From: Clostridia bacterium | GTDB lineage: Bacteria > Bacillota > Clostridia > Oscillospirales > CAG-272 | Direction of reading: 5' to 3' | DNA: 10,896 nt | Assembly (NCBI GenBank): GCA_017379815.1 | Contig: JAFNVK010000058.1 | Location: 1-10,896, forward strand | Shown here: one piece after another, positions 1 to 8,010 of the stretch | Layout of the letters: each line of letters opens with the position of its first letter | How positions within the stretch are numbered: the stretch's first letter is position 1 | The notes under the pieces: model-generated | The model's input: the letters and a program-made list of their open reading frames with translations, nothing else | What the model was told of the DNA's origin: nothing | Database searches by the model: none | Made by a program: the position numbers and the translations under genes

Positions 1-1355
1 ACCTCGTCGCCGTAGTCGTTGAAGTCAACGACCTCGACCCATCCGTTTGCTTCCTTGTGCCAGATGATGCAGAGCGACTCGTTGAACCAGTAGTCGCCGA
101 TGTTACCGTCGCTCTTTCCGGGGTTGCGGTCCGAGCTGTGCCATGCCGTGGGCTTGGCAAAGGTGACCACGGTGGGATCAGCGTCTCCGCTGTAATGGAA
201 CTTCAGAATGTACTCGGTTTCGGTCTCGTCGGTCTCCACGCGCTCGATGCCCTGCGCCTTGGGAACGTTGATGGTCGTGGGGGGATGCAGGGGATTGGTG
301 TAATGGATCACCAGGTCGGTGGAGCCGTCGGCCTTGAGTGCGCCGTCCACGTGATCGATGCTCAGGGGAGCGTCGATGACAAAGCTGTTCTCCGTTCCGT
401 CGGTCAGCGTGATGGTGACGATCGTGTCACCGTTGGCGCTCAGCTCGGACTTGACGCCGGCAACGCCGATACCGTCCAGCACGGTGATCTCATCCGTGAC
501 CGTGCCGTCCGACTTGACGAAGTGGAACTTGGTACCCATCTTGCGGCCGTCCTCGTCCAGAAGATCGGTGGACTTGATGCCCGAAACGTCCACGCCGGCA
601 GGAATGATCAGCTCGGAGGAGACGATGGGGCTTCCGTTCTCGTCGGTGGAGGAGAAGATAAAGCGGAACTTGGTTCCCGTAACGTTGCCGAACTCATCCT
701 TGACCTCGGTGGGAACGGTAATACCCGTAACGCTGTCGCCCTGCGGTCCTGCAGGAACGGTGATCGGGCCAATGGTCATGCCGTTGTCCAGCACGAAGGT
801 GATCGGGCGACCCTGGGGGGTTGCCTCACCCTGCAGAACGTTGGCAATACCAACGCCGCGCTCGCCGCGAGGAAGCTCGATGCGATCGGTTCTGCCGTCG
901 GAGTAAAGCACCTCCATGTAAACGGCGGTCACAACGCCCTCCTCGTTGACGTCCTCAACGCGGGTGGCCGAAACGATGGACGCACCGTCCGAAACGATGA
1001 CCTCGGTGGGCTCCATCGTCTCATCGGTATAGTAGATCTTCAGCGTCTGCTGATGGTCGTTCTCGCCGTTCTCCACGTCCTCCGCGTTGATGATCTCGAT
1101 CTTGGAGATGCCGTTTCCGATCGGGCCGATCTCACCCTGAGGGCCGATCTGTCCCATGGGAATGTCAAAGACCACGGGCTCCTCCATGTCATCGTAATAC
1201 TTGATCGTGATGCGGGTCGCGCCCGAGCCGTCCGTCAGGATCTCGGCCGAGATCGACTCGATCTCCAGCGAATCCGAGGAAAAGCCGCAGGCAGTCAGCC
1301 CCAGCATCAGGAGGATCGCCAGGAGGGAGAGTGCCAATGTTACGTATTTTTTCAT
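1..1355 (-). CDS. Modular surface lipoprotein with collagen-like Gly-x-y tract (C-terminus cut by window edge)
   Basis: The frame is open from an ATG at 1355 to the left edge, giving at least 451 residues and no stop. The N-terminus is a lipoprotein signal: MKKY, a hydrophobic core rich in Leu and Ala, and the lipobox LTAC with the lipidated Cys at residue 23. It should therefore be anchored on the outer face of the membrane. Residues 68-82 form five Gly-x-y triplets (GQI GPQ GEI GPI GNG). The rest is a run of modules of about 35-50 residues, each ending in a strand plus a Gly-rich turn such as LPRGERGVG, VPAGPQGDS, IPAGVDVSG and LDGIGVAGV. The last visible part has a GDYWFN motif followed by IIWHKEANGW, a pattern I associate with collagen-like clostridial surface proteins. 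An AGAGG ribosome site (1364-1368) lies 8 bases before the start, inside the end of the upstream gene. Exact function unknown; a structural or adhesive role is inferred. Confidence 0.85.
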   Translation of the reverse strand, partial: MKKYVTLALSLLAILLMLGLTACGFSSDSLEIESISAEILTDGSGATRITIKYYDDMEEPVVFDIPMGQIGPQGEIGPIGNGISKIEIINAEDVENGENDHQQTLKIYYTDETMEPTEVIVSDGASIVSATRVEDVNEEGVVTAVYMEVLYSDGRTDRIELPRGERGVGIANVLQGEATPQGRPITFVLDNGMTIGPITVPAGPQGDSVTGITVPTEVKDEFGNVTGTKFRFIFSSTDENGSPIVSSELIIPAGVDVSGIKSTDLLDEDGRKMGTKFHFVKSDGTVTDEITVLDGIGVAGVKSELSANGDTIVTITLTDGTENSFVIDAPLSIDHVDGALKADGSTDLVIHYTNPLHPPTTINVPKAQGIERVETDETETEYILKFHYSGDADPTVVTFAKPTAWHSSDRNPGKSDGNIGDYWFNESLCIIWHKEANGWVEVVDFNDYGDE

Positions 1356-1360
1356 GTGTG

Positions 1361-3850
1361 TTACCTCTGGTTGTTTGCGCGCAGATCCGCCACGCTGGGC
1401 GTCTCCCCGTACAGATAACCGTTTCCTTTCATACAAACAAATCGGAAGGGATCAAAGCCGGTAACGACCGTTACCGTTTTTTGCATGATGCTCGGCAGAG
1501 CCGAGAACAGCGAATTGAAATTGCCCATATCCACCGCGGGAAGATCAAGATAGCTCTCGACCCAGTCCACGGACATCTCGGCGCTCATCTGCTCTGCGCA
1601 CTCCAATCCCTCAAGAGAGACGGTGGAGAGGTTGAGGCCTCCGCCGTAGAAGGCGATCGCCACGTTGAGCGATTGCTCACCCTCGGCGTTGGTATACAGG
1701 CTTCCCGCCGCGGCGGCATCCTTGTAGAGCATGGACTTGAGGGGGAAGATATCGTCGATGGTGACGTTGACCTCGCCCTCCTTCTCCATTTCCTTCAGGA
1801 GCTGATTCGCAATGGTGGAAATGTTCTCGTTGATCAGACCGCTAAAATCCAGATCCTCGCGCGTCTTGTAATCGTAAAACGCCGTGCTTCCCGTGACGTG
1901 AAGCTCCACGGGGGCGCTGACGCCCGAAACGTGCGTCGGCGTGAGGGGAACGAGGGGTCTTGTTGAGCCCTCTCCCTCGGTCAGCATGGAGAAGATCGTG
2001 GAGATCAGCGAGGGGGTCGCGTTATAGAGGAAGGGACCGTTGAAGGCGCTCTCCAGCGCAATGGAGGAAATACCGCTGCGATAGAAGAGCGTGTCCTTGA
2101 CCTCCACGGAGCCGCCCGCGGAAAGTCCGCCGCTCTGGTTGAGCGAGCGTTGGATCGCGGCAAGAGCCGCCTCCATCAGGGCGTTGCTGTCAAACGTACC
2201 CATCAGATATTCGGTCAAGAGCGTGTCACCCGCGCCCTCCGCCAGCAAGAATTCGTCCAGCGTCATGGTGATCTCCTCGCCCGTTGCCGAGGCGAAGGTG
2301 AAGCTCTGGCTGCCGTCAACGGGCAGATACTCGTTGCTTCCCACCATCAGAAGGAAGTTCTTGGCGTTCTGCAGGAGGCAATTCTCCAAAAGCAGGCTCT
2401 CGGAGGAATACGCACGCATGACGTTCTTGCCGTTTTGCAGGACCGAATTGCGGATCGTGATCCCGTCGCCCAGCGCCTCCAGCACCGTGCCCACGTAGGT
2501 CAGGTTGGAAAAGCTGTTGCCGAAATCACAGTTCTTGACGTTGACGTCGTTGACGGTGATGTTGTCACCCTCCACGTAAAGACCCACGTTGTCCTGTCCG
2601 TGTGCCGTGACCAGGGGCATTCCGTTGGGGTCGCCCAGCGTGTAGAAGGGGAGCGGACCGCGGAAGAGATTGTCCTTGGAAAGCTGCGGCACCGAGACCG
2701 TCTCACCCGTTTCGGGATTGGTTCCCTGGATCACGTCCGAGGGGAAGGTCAGGTTGTGCAGGTTGAGGGTGTAGCCGTTGCCGTAAAAATCCTTTTGCAC
2801 GTGCAGACCGGCGTAAAGCGTATCCGAAATGCGCTTGTACTCTCCGCCGCTGGCATCGGCAAAGGCGTTCCATTGGTCGATATACGAGCGGTTGGCCGTG
2901 GTGGTGAAGGAATAGACCTCGTCGGCAAAGCGGTACTTGCCCGTTTTGACGTCGTAGGTGCCAAACAGCTCCACGTTGTTGGCCTTGCGCACGGGCTCGC
3001 CGCCCTTGGTGACCACCTGGGTGCCGTTCATCACGTAAGCGTTGGCAAGAGACTCGAAGGACTTGCGCAGCACCACGATCTCGCCCTTGGTTGAACGGTT
3101 GGTGCAGTTGAGCAGATCCTCGTAGGTATACACGTTGACGCCGTCCTCAACGACCTCGAAGGAGTAGGAGAAGGAGGTCTTGTTGCCCTCTGCCTCCGTG
3201 CCTCCCGCAAGGGTAAAGGACGCAGGTCCTGCTCCGCTGATGCGCAGAGCGGACGTGTTCAGATCAAAGGAAATATTGGGCGTGCTTTCTTCCAGATAGA
3301 GCGTGGAGGAAAGCGACTCGGGCACGCAGGTGACCGAAAGCTCTACCGTGGCCGGCACCTTTTGTCCGTTTTGCAGATCGTACTCTCCGTAATAGAGCTT
3401 GCCGTCGATGTTGTTCTGCGAGCTTTGCACCTTGGTCTGCACCACGATCACGCTGTTGAGATAGAGGATCGCCGAGGTGCGTCGGGTCACGTTGCCCTTG
3501 GCGTTGGAGCAGGTGAGGATCACCTCGCCCTCGCTATGCGCGACCAGATAGAATTTTCCGTTCTCCTCCACGATCTCGGCCAGAGGCTCGGTGAGAGAAG
3601 CATCCTTGTTCTCCACCGTCCAGACCAGCTCGTTGCCCGGGGCGAGCGGGTAATTTGAAGGGTTGATGCCCGTGGCGGAAAGCGGATAGCGCCGCTCCCC
3701 GATGCGGAAGACCTCCACGTCCCCGTAGCTCCACTCAATGTGCGAAATGTCGTTCTCAAAGGTCTTGAAGGTCAGATTGACCGTGATGACGCCGAGCAGA
3801 GAGATGACAAACGGAAGCAGCAAAAGAATGGCAATGTTTTTCTTTTTCAT
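1361..3850 (-). CDS. Membrane-anchored extracytoplasmic protein with Ig-like N-terminus and parallel beta-helix region
   Basis: This is an 829-residue protein. It has a basic N-terminus (MKKKN) and one hydrophobic segment at about 6-27 with no clear signal-peptidase site, so it is probably a signal anchor with everything else outside. Residues ~50-120 look like a bacterial Ig-like domain, with strands ending in GEVILTCSNAKGN. At ~240-270 the sequence VYTYEDLLNC...GEIVVLRKSF resembles the opening strand of pectate-lyase-type beta-helix proteins. Residues ~350-510 contain beta-helix rungs with Asn ladders (GDNITVNDVNVKNC, GDGITIRNSVLQNG, ESLLLENCLLQNA). The C-terminal 200 residues are unassigned. 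No LPxTG signal, S-layer repeat or catalytic motif is seen. It starts 2 bases after the permease stop, with a modest GGTGA ribosome site at 3858-3862. Next to an ABC ATPase and permease it recalls NosD of the NosDFY system, but sequence identity to NosD is not claimed. Function unknown. Confidence 0.82.
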   Translation of the reverse strand: MKKKNIAILLLLPFVISLLGVITVNLTFKTFENDISHIEWSYGDVEVFRIGERRYPLSATGINPSNYPLAPGNELVWTVENKDASLTEPLAEIVEENGKFYLVAHSEGEVILTCSNAKGNVTRRTSAILYLNSVIVVQTKVQSSQNNIDGKLYYGEYDLQNGQKVPATVELSVTCVPESLSSTLYLEESTPNISFDLNTSALRISGAGPASFTLAGGTEAEGNKTSFSYSFEVVEDGVNVYTYEDLLNCTNRSTKGEIVVLRKSFESLANAYVMNGTQVVTKGGEPVRKANNVELFGTYDVKTGKYRFADEVYSFTTTANRSYIDQWNAFADASGGEYKRISDTLYAGLHVQKDFYGNGYTLNLHNLTFPSDVIQGTNPETGETVSVPQLSKDNLFRGPLPFYTLGDPNGMPLVTAHGQDNVGLYVEGDNITVNDVNVKNCDFGNSFSNLTYVGTVLEALGDGITIRNSVLQNGKNVMRAYSSESLLLENCLLQNAKNFLLMVGSNEYLPVDGSQSFTFASATGEEITMTLDEFLLAEGAGDTLLTEYLMGTFDSNALMEAALAAIQRSLNQSGGLSAGGSVEVKDTLFYRSGISSIALESAFNGPFLYNATPSLISTIFSMLTEGEGSTRPLVPLTPTHVSGVSAPVELHVTGSTAFYDYKTREDLDFSGLINENISTIANQLLKEMEKEGEVNVTIDDIFPLKSMLYKDAAAAGSLYTNAEGEQSLNVAIAFYGGGLNLSTVSLEGLECAEQMSAEMSVDWVESYLDLPAVDMGNFNSLFSALPSIMQKTVTVVTGFDPFRFVCMKGNGYLYGETPSVADLRANNQR

Positions 3851-3852
3851 AA

Positions 3853-5445
3853 TCAGTTCACCATTTCAAGATCCAGGAATAGCTGTTCGAGCTTGAAGCG
3901 AACGCGGATCGCGTGCGGCAGACTGCACACAAGGAAGACCGCCGTGCCGATCAGGTACGCCAAACGAATGTCAAGTCCGAAGATGCATCCCACGATCGAG
4001 CCTCCGAAGAAGCCGATCGGCAAGAGATAAGAATAGCAGGTGGAAAGGAAGGTCGAGCGCGGGCGGTTGTTGCCCACGTGCATCTCCTCCTTCAGCGAGA
4101 TCAGCTCAAAGACCGCCAGAAGCAGAAGCGTCAGGAGCCACGCGCAAATGCCGGACACCGGTCCAAGCTCACCCGTAGCAAGGAGCAGGACGACCGTGAC
4201 GGTCAGCGAAATCGCCGACAGGCAGTAGGGCACCGCCAGCTTGATGAGCAGCTGCTTGATGGGGGAAACGGGCAGGATCTTCATCAGGCGGACGTTTCCC
4301 TTCTCGGTCTGGATATACTCGTTTGCGCCCTGGTTGATGATGAGCGTAAAGAGCATAACGATCAGCACGTTGAGCAAGGGGATCAGCTCAGGCAGCGCCA
4401 GCATGGCGTAGGAGAACGCACCCGAAGAAAAGACGTCGTTCATCGAGCTGATGATGATATACACCAAAAAGGGCTGCACGATCAGCATTCCCGTAAAGGA
4501 AAAGATGTTGTTGGAGTCCTTGAACAGCAAAAGGATCTCCTTTTTGATCAGTGCCACCGTGGGGGTGGTAAAGTGCAAAAGGTCCTTTGCCTTTCCCGGC
4601 TTTGCGTGCAGGGTGATGCTGCGGAAATAGTTGAAGGCGAAGATCACCAGCGCCGCACCGAGCAGAAAAATTCCGCCCGCGATGCAGAGATACACGATGA
4701 TCATGGAGGTCCTGGAGGCGAAGAAGACGTCGGCCAGGAAGTTGATGGGGACCATCCAGCGGCGAAGCTCGGTGAGCCTCTGCAGGGAGGATACCGTGAA
4801 GATGGCGTTGACGTTGTTGTTGACCACCAGTTCCATAAAGATCCCCAGCACGTAGTTATACAGCATGCAGGCCCCCACCATCAGGACGAGAGAGAGCGCA
4901 AACTGCAGCACCATGTGCTTCTTGAGAAAATCCGACACCAGCTTGAAGGGATAAACCAGGATCAGCGCGACCCCTCCCTCAAACAGAAAGGCCAGTGCAG
5001 GATAGAAAACGCCAATGTAGTAGAACCAGATCGAGCGCCCCGTCAGGTTGCCGTAGGCGATCAGGATCGGGTAGGTGAGCAAAAGGCTCATCACGTAATG
5101 CGTGAAAAAGAGGAAGACCAGCTTGGAGATCACGATCTGCGCTCCCGAGACCGGACGGCGCAAAAGCTGCTCGATGTCCTTCAGATTGAAGAAGAGCTTG
5201 TTTGCACGCAGGGTCGTGAGCAGGATCATGAACACCGAGATGATGCCGAGAAAGAGCGTCAGGAAGGGCAGGCTCGCATTGTTATAGACCCGGATCTTAT
5301 CCAGGATCGTGGTAAAGATATAGGTCTCAATTCCCACAACGGCCGCCATCATGAGCACTGTCGTCAGGACCGACAAAAGCTTCTTTCGCAGGTTGCCCTG
5401 CGCGGAAAAGAGAAGCCGAAAGTCCTTTACGATAAGATTCAGCAT
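3853..5445 (-). CDS. ABC-2 type transporter permease, duplicated-half type
   Basis: This is a 530-residue, very hydrophobic protein with roughly 11-12 predicted membrane segments (about 24-48, 60-82, 110-133, 140-168, 175-205, 245-275, 310-333, 350-375, 400-428, 433-455, 475-500). Two cytoplasmic loops match each other: KDIEQLLRRPVSGAQIVISKL (~91-111) and RLMKILPVSPIKQLLIKL (~385-403). Each carries the PVS motif seen in ABC-2 permeases just before a membrane segment. This suggests two fused half-permeases, so one chain with an ATPase dimer could make the transporter. It has no periplasmic solute-binding protein nearby, which fits an exporter. The start is an ATG with a strong GGAGGA site at 5452-5457, spaced 6 bases; only 3 bases separate it from the ATPase stop. 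The ATPase just upstream is its obvious partner. The substrate is unknown. Confidence 0.9.
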   Translation of the reverse strand: MLNLIVKDFRLLFSAQGNLRKKLLSVLTTVLMMAAVVGIETYIFTTILDKIRVYNNASLPFLTLFLGIISVFMILLTTLRANKLFFNLKDIEQLLRRPVSGAQIVISKLVFLFFTHYVMSLLLTYPILIAYGNLTGRSIWFYYIGVFYPALAFLFEGGVALILVYPFKLVSDFLKKHMVLQFALSLVLMVGACMLYNYVLGIFMELVVNNNVNAIFTVSSLQRLTELRRWMVPINFLADVFFASRTSMIIVYLCIAGGIFLLGAALVIFAFNYFRSITLHAKPGKAKDLLHFTTPTVALIKKEILLLFKDSNNIFSFTGMLIVQPFLVYIIISSMNDVFSSGAFSYAMLALPELIPLLNVLIVMLFTLIINQGANEYIQTEKGNVRLMKILPVSPIKQLLIKLAVPYCLSAISLTVTVVLLLATGELGPVSGICAWLLTLLLLAVFELISLKEEMHVGNNRPRSTFLSTCYSYLLPIGFFGGSIVGCIFGLDIRLAYLIGTAVFLVCSLPHAIRVRFKLEQLFLDLEMVN

Positions 5446-5448
5446 GCC

Positions 5449-6579
5449 TTATCCTCCGTAGGTCTCAAGGAAGATCCTCGCGAGCTGTCCGCGCTTTTCG
5501 GGGTCGCGGTTGAGATCGTAGATCGCCTTGACCACGCCGTCGTTGATGATGGCCACGCGGTCGCAGATCATCGAGACCAGCTCGATGTTGTGCGAGGTGA
5601 CGAACACGGTCCTGCCGTGGTTGGCGTACTCGCGCATCATCTTCTTCAGCTCCTCCTGGGCCATAATGTCAAGACCGACGGTGGGCTCGTCCAGGATCCA
5701 GATGTTCGGGTTGTGCAAAAGGCTTGCCACAAGACAGAGCTTCTGCTTCATACCGTGGGAGTAGCCCCCGATCTGGTGCGAAAGCTCAGAAAGATTGAGC
5801 TGGAGACGGTTGCAAAGATATTTGTAGTTGCCGGCAAACTCGGTCTCGGTAAGGCCGTAGACGCTGGCCACGAATTCGAGATAATCGTAGCCCGTCATCA
5901 CCTCGTAGCAGGTGGGCTCACTCGCCACGTAGCCGTAGGAATACTTGGCGTCCAGCGCCTCGCGCTGAATGTCGTAGCCTCCCACCGTGATGCTGCCGCT
6001 GTTGAAGCGCTTAGCACCGATCATGCAGTCGATGGTGGTGGATTTACCGATACCGTTGCGGCCGATAAAGCCGAACAGCTCGCCGGGGTAAACGTCCAGA
6101 TTCAGGCCCTTGAGGACCGTCTTCTTGCCGTAGGATTTATGCAGATCGCGAATGCGGACGGCGTACTCGAGCAGCTCGCCATCCTTTTCGTCCGACGCCT
6201 TATTTGCGCGCTCCGCCTCGGCCTTGGGGGCTTCGGTCTTGGGCGCTTCGGTCTTGGGAGCCTCGGTCTTGGGGGCTTCGGTCTTGGGCGCCTCGGTCTT
6301 GGGCGCTTCGGTCTTGGGTGCCTCGGTCTGCGCGGGGCTTCCCGACACGGTCTCGCTTGCGATCACTTCCTCGGCGACGGTGATCTCCTCACCCTCGTCG
6401 GCCAGTGCCGCAAGTCTTGCCCTTGCCTGTGCGCGGGCGTTTGCCTGTGCGCGGGCAACGGCCTGCGCACGCGCCATGGAGCGTGCGCGCGCCTGCGATT
6501 GCGCAAGCTTCTGCCTCTCCTCCGGCGTCATGGGACGTGGGGACGTGGGCTTGCCCTGCGGATTATTGAGCTTTGCCAT
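5449..6579 (-). CDS. ABC transporter ATP-binding protein with repeat-rich N-terminal extension
   Basis: This is a 376-residue protein. The C-terminal part (~138-376) is a complete ABC ATPase of the ABC-2 exporter class: Walker A GRNGIGKST (173-181), signature YSHGMKQK (273-280) in place of LSGGQ, Walker B IWILDEP (293-299), D-loop GLD (302-304) and switch His330. The Q-loop position reads SEP rather than a Gln, as in many ABC-2 ATPases. It should drive the permease encoded directly downstream. The first ~137 residues are unusual for the family, which normally starts near the first strand: a basic Ala/Arg/Gln-rich stretch (24-58) with three ARAQAx hexads, an acidic linker (61-80) and seven exact TEAPK pentads (85-119). 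This extension is probably flexible and cytoplasmic. The start is an ATG with a strong GGAGGGG site at 6587-6593, spaced 7 bases, within the end of the upstream gene. Confidence 0.95.
   Translation of the reverse strand: MAKLNNPQGKPTSPRPMTPEERQKLAQSQARARSMARAQAVARAQANARAQARARLAALADEGEEITVAEEVIASETVSGSPAQTEAPKTEAPKTEAPKTEAPKTEAPKTEAPKTEAPKAEAERANKASDEKDGELLEYAVRIRDLHKSYGKKTVLKGLNLDVYPGELFGFIGRNGIGKSTTIDCMIGAKRFNSGSITVGGYDIQREALDAKYSYGYVASEPTCYEVMTGYDYLEFVASVYGLTETEFAGNYKYLCNRLQLNLSELSHQIGGYSHGMKQKLCLVASLLHNPNIWILDEPTVGLDIMAQEELKKMMREYANHGRTVFVTSHNIELVSMICDRVAIINDGVVKAIYDLNRDPEKRGQLARIFLETYGG
6223..6327 (-). repeat. Seven tandem 15-bp repeats encoding TEAPK
   Basis: There are seven in-frame copies of a 15-base unit; on the plus strand the unit is cttgggNgcYtcggt. 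They encode seven identical TEAPK pentads (residues 85-119 of the ABC ATPase). Units differ only at the third positions of the Glu and Ala codons, so the protein repeat is exact while the DNA has diverged silently. That suggests the pentad itself is maintained. An eighth, degenerate unit (AEAER) follows. Copy number is likely to vary between strains. Confidence 0.97.
6421..6474 (-). repeat. Three 18-bp coding repeats, ARAQAx hexads
   Basis: Three hexads (ARAQAV, ARAQAN, ARAQAR) lie at residues 36-53 of the ABC ATPase, inside a wider basic Ala/Arg/Gln stretch (residues 24-58). The DNA copies are imperfect. The segment may be a basic helix or disordered tail; a binding role to phospholipid, nucleic acid or a partner is only a guess. 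Confidence 0.85.
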
Positions 6580-6582
6580 AGC

Positions 6583-7914
6583 TTATCCCCTCCATTTCAA
6601 GAACCACAGGTTCTCCTGATTTTCCGCATCGCGGAAGAACGTAAATTCCGAGCCGCAGGACGTGCAGATGCGCAGATCCGTGTCGTTGCAATCCACCGAC
6701 GCCTTTTGGCAGGCGGGGCAGAAGGTGCGGTAAAGCTCGGCGCTGGCGCGGGAGGCGGAAAGCTTGGTCGAAAGCCAACGGCTCATGACCTCCTGCTCCG
6801 AGAGCGGGTTGCGATAAAGCGGAAGAATAACCTCCTCCACGTAAGCCGTATTCCAGAGCGAAATGGCCTCCACCGTGCGGTAGCCCTGATAAGAGGACGC
6901 GGAGACCGTGTTGAGGTCGGCAAAGGAGGTCTGGGGGCTGAAGAGCAGAAGATGCTTTGCCCGCTTGTTCTCCTCGCGCGCGACCAGCTTGTTCTCCACC
7001 GTCAGCACAAGTCCCCGATTGGCCTCGAGCAGCTCGGTCTCCACCGTGTAGAGCGGGCTCTCAAAGGTGAGCTTGGGGATCACCAGCGACTTTTCCCCGT
7101 CAAAGCGGAGCTTCTGGGGGTTGTTCTTCGCCGGACGGAAGCCCTTCTTGGAAAGCGCACGCATCAGCATCATGCAGTAGTACACGGCAAAATCGTGCAT
7201 CAGCTTTTCCTTCTCGGGGTAGGTCACCAGCGAGCGGTAGAACTTGAAGCAATAGTTATACAGGCGGTCCTTGAGGAGAATGTTGGTGGGATGCACCGTG
7301 CGAAGCGTGGTGGGCTTCTTGTTGATCTCCTTGTAGAAGCGCGTGTTCTGGATGTAGCGAATTCTCTTGTTGAGCACACGGATCTTGGAGAGCGCGACCG
7401 AAACGTTGTTCTCGTTGAGCGAAAGCGTCTCCTGGCCGTGATAGGTCTCGATCAGAGAGGTGTAAAAATCCTGATATTTGGTCAACTCCGCGGCGATCAG
7501 CTTGACGAGCATCACGAGAAAGACGTTCTCGTAGATGCGCAGGTCGTCGATGCTTTGGAAGTAATGGACGTGCTCGGGGATCATGCGGTCGCCGTCAAAG
7601 CTCCAGAGAATGGGGTCACGCATGGTCTTTTGGAACATCTCGGGGGAGACGGAGCTGGCAAGCTCGGTGCGAATGATGATATTCTCGCCCTTGTTGGAGA
7701 TGTGGGGATGCGAAATGATGGAGGAAATAACGCTGAGAATAAAGGCGATCTCCTCAAAATAGGTCAGGTCCGTGCGGAAGGAAAGGTCCTGCAGCGGCTC
7801 GGTCTCAAAGGATTCCATATCGGCGAAGAGATCGGCATACGACTTGTGCCCGGTCGCAAAGCTATTCAATTGTGCAACCGTACGCTTCAGGTATCCTTCT
7901 TCGATGATTCTCAT
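6583..7914 (-). CDS. DUF2357/McrC-like partner protein with C-terminal zinc ribbon (tentative)
   Basis: This is a 443-residue soluble protein with no signal peptide. Three points suggest it belongs with the DUF2357/McrC-like partners of McrB-type ATPases. It follows such an ATPase in the same operon. It has the segment DDLRIYENVFLVMLVKLI (123-140), like the conserved YEN-R-F-V-K helix of that family. It also has HPTNILLKDRLYNYCFKFYR (208-227), like the later conserved helix. The nuclease core expected next is not clear: GLVLTVENK (301-309) could be a remnant of the E-x-K strand, but the full PD-(D/E)xK set is not visible, so it may be inactive or a different fold. The end carries a zinc ribbon: C399PAC402, C409 and C417TSC420. 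The ATG start has an AAAGGA site 10 bases upstream. Its stop is 3 bases before the ABC ATPase, which ties the AAA+ module to the transporter. Family assignment is from memory of motifs. Confidence 0.5.
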   Translation of the reverse strand: MRIIEEGYLKRTVAQLNSFATGHKSYADLFADMESFETEPLQDLSFRTDLTYFEEIAFILSVISSIISHPHISNKGENIIIRTELASSVSPEMFQKTMRDPILWSFDGDRMIPEHVHYFQSIDDLRIYENVFLVMLVKLIAAELTKYQDFYTSLIETYHGQETLSLNENNVSVALSKIRVLNKRIRYIQNTRFYKEINKKPTTLRTVHPTNILLKDRLYNYCFKFYRSLVTYPEKEKLMHDFAVYYCMMLMRALSKKGFRPAKNNPQKLRFDGEKSLVIPKLTFESPLYTVETELLEANRGLVLTVENKLVAREENKRAKHLLLFSPQTSFADLNTVSASSYQGYRTVEAISLWNTAYVEEVILPLYRNPLSEQEVMSRWLSTKLSASRASAELYRTFCPACQKASVDCNDTDLRICTSCGSEFTFFRDAENQENLWFLKWRG

Positions 7915-7924
7915 ACCATTCTAA

Positions 7925-7930
7925 TCCTTT
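7925..7930 (-). promoter_or_regulatory. Ribosome binding site for the DUF2357-like gene
   Basis: AAAGGA on the minus strand lies 10 bases before the ATG at 7914. It selects this ATG over a second, out-of-frame ATG 5 bases upstream of it. It is weaker and further away than the sites of the ABC genes downstream. Confidence 0.6.
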
Positions 7931-7953
7931 GCAAAATGCGATTTTTTGGGGAA

Positions 7954-7967
7954 TCGGAGGGCTCCGA
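7954..7967. repeat. Small perfect hairpin
   Basis: A six-base perfect stem (tcggag / ctccga) with a two-base loop lies about 40 bases before the start of the 443-residue protein. In the direction of transcription it is followed by TTCCCC and then A's, not a T-run, so it is not an intrinsic terminator. A role as a leader structure is possible but unproven. Confidence 0.5.
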
Positions 7968-8010
7968 CGCTCCCGCCTCGGGAAAAACGAAAAAGCAATA
8001 AAACGCCGTA

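Noticed and set aside
57..1418. A 453-codon open frame on the plus strand
   Set aside because: The opposite strand encodes a lipoprotein with a good signal peptide, lipobox and ribosome site. The plus-strand product (Val, Asp, Gly and His-rich) is a shadow.
6223..6327. Possible CRISPR or regulatory direct repeats
   Set aside because: Units are 15 bases with no spacers and lie in frame inside a coding gene. They encode exact TEAPK pentads.
7911..7924. TAGAAT just before the 443-residue gene as a -10 promoter box
   Set aside because: It abuts the start codon, leaving no room for a normal leader and ribosome site, and no -35 box is at the right distance.
3913..8001. A 1362-codon open frame on the plus strand, opposite four genes
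   Set aside because: It lies antisense to the ABC, DUF2357-like and part of the beta-helix operon genes, which have clear motifs and ribosome sites. Its product is rich in His, Gln, Arg and Asp with no recognisable domain, as expected from the complement of GC-biased codons.
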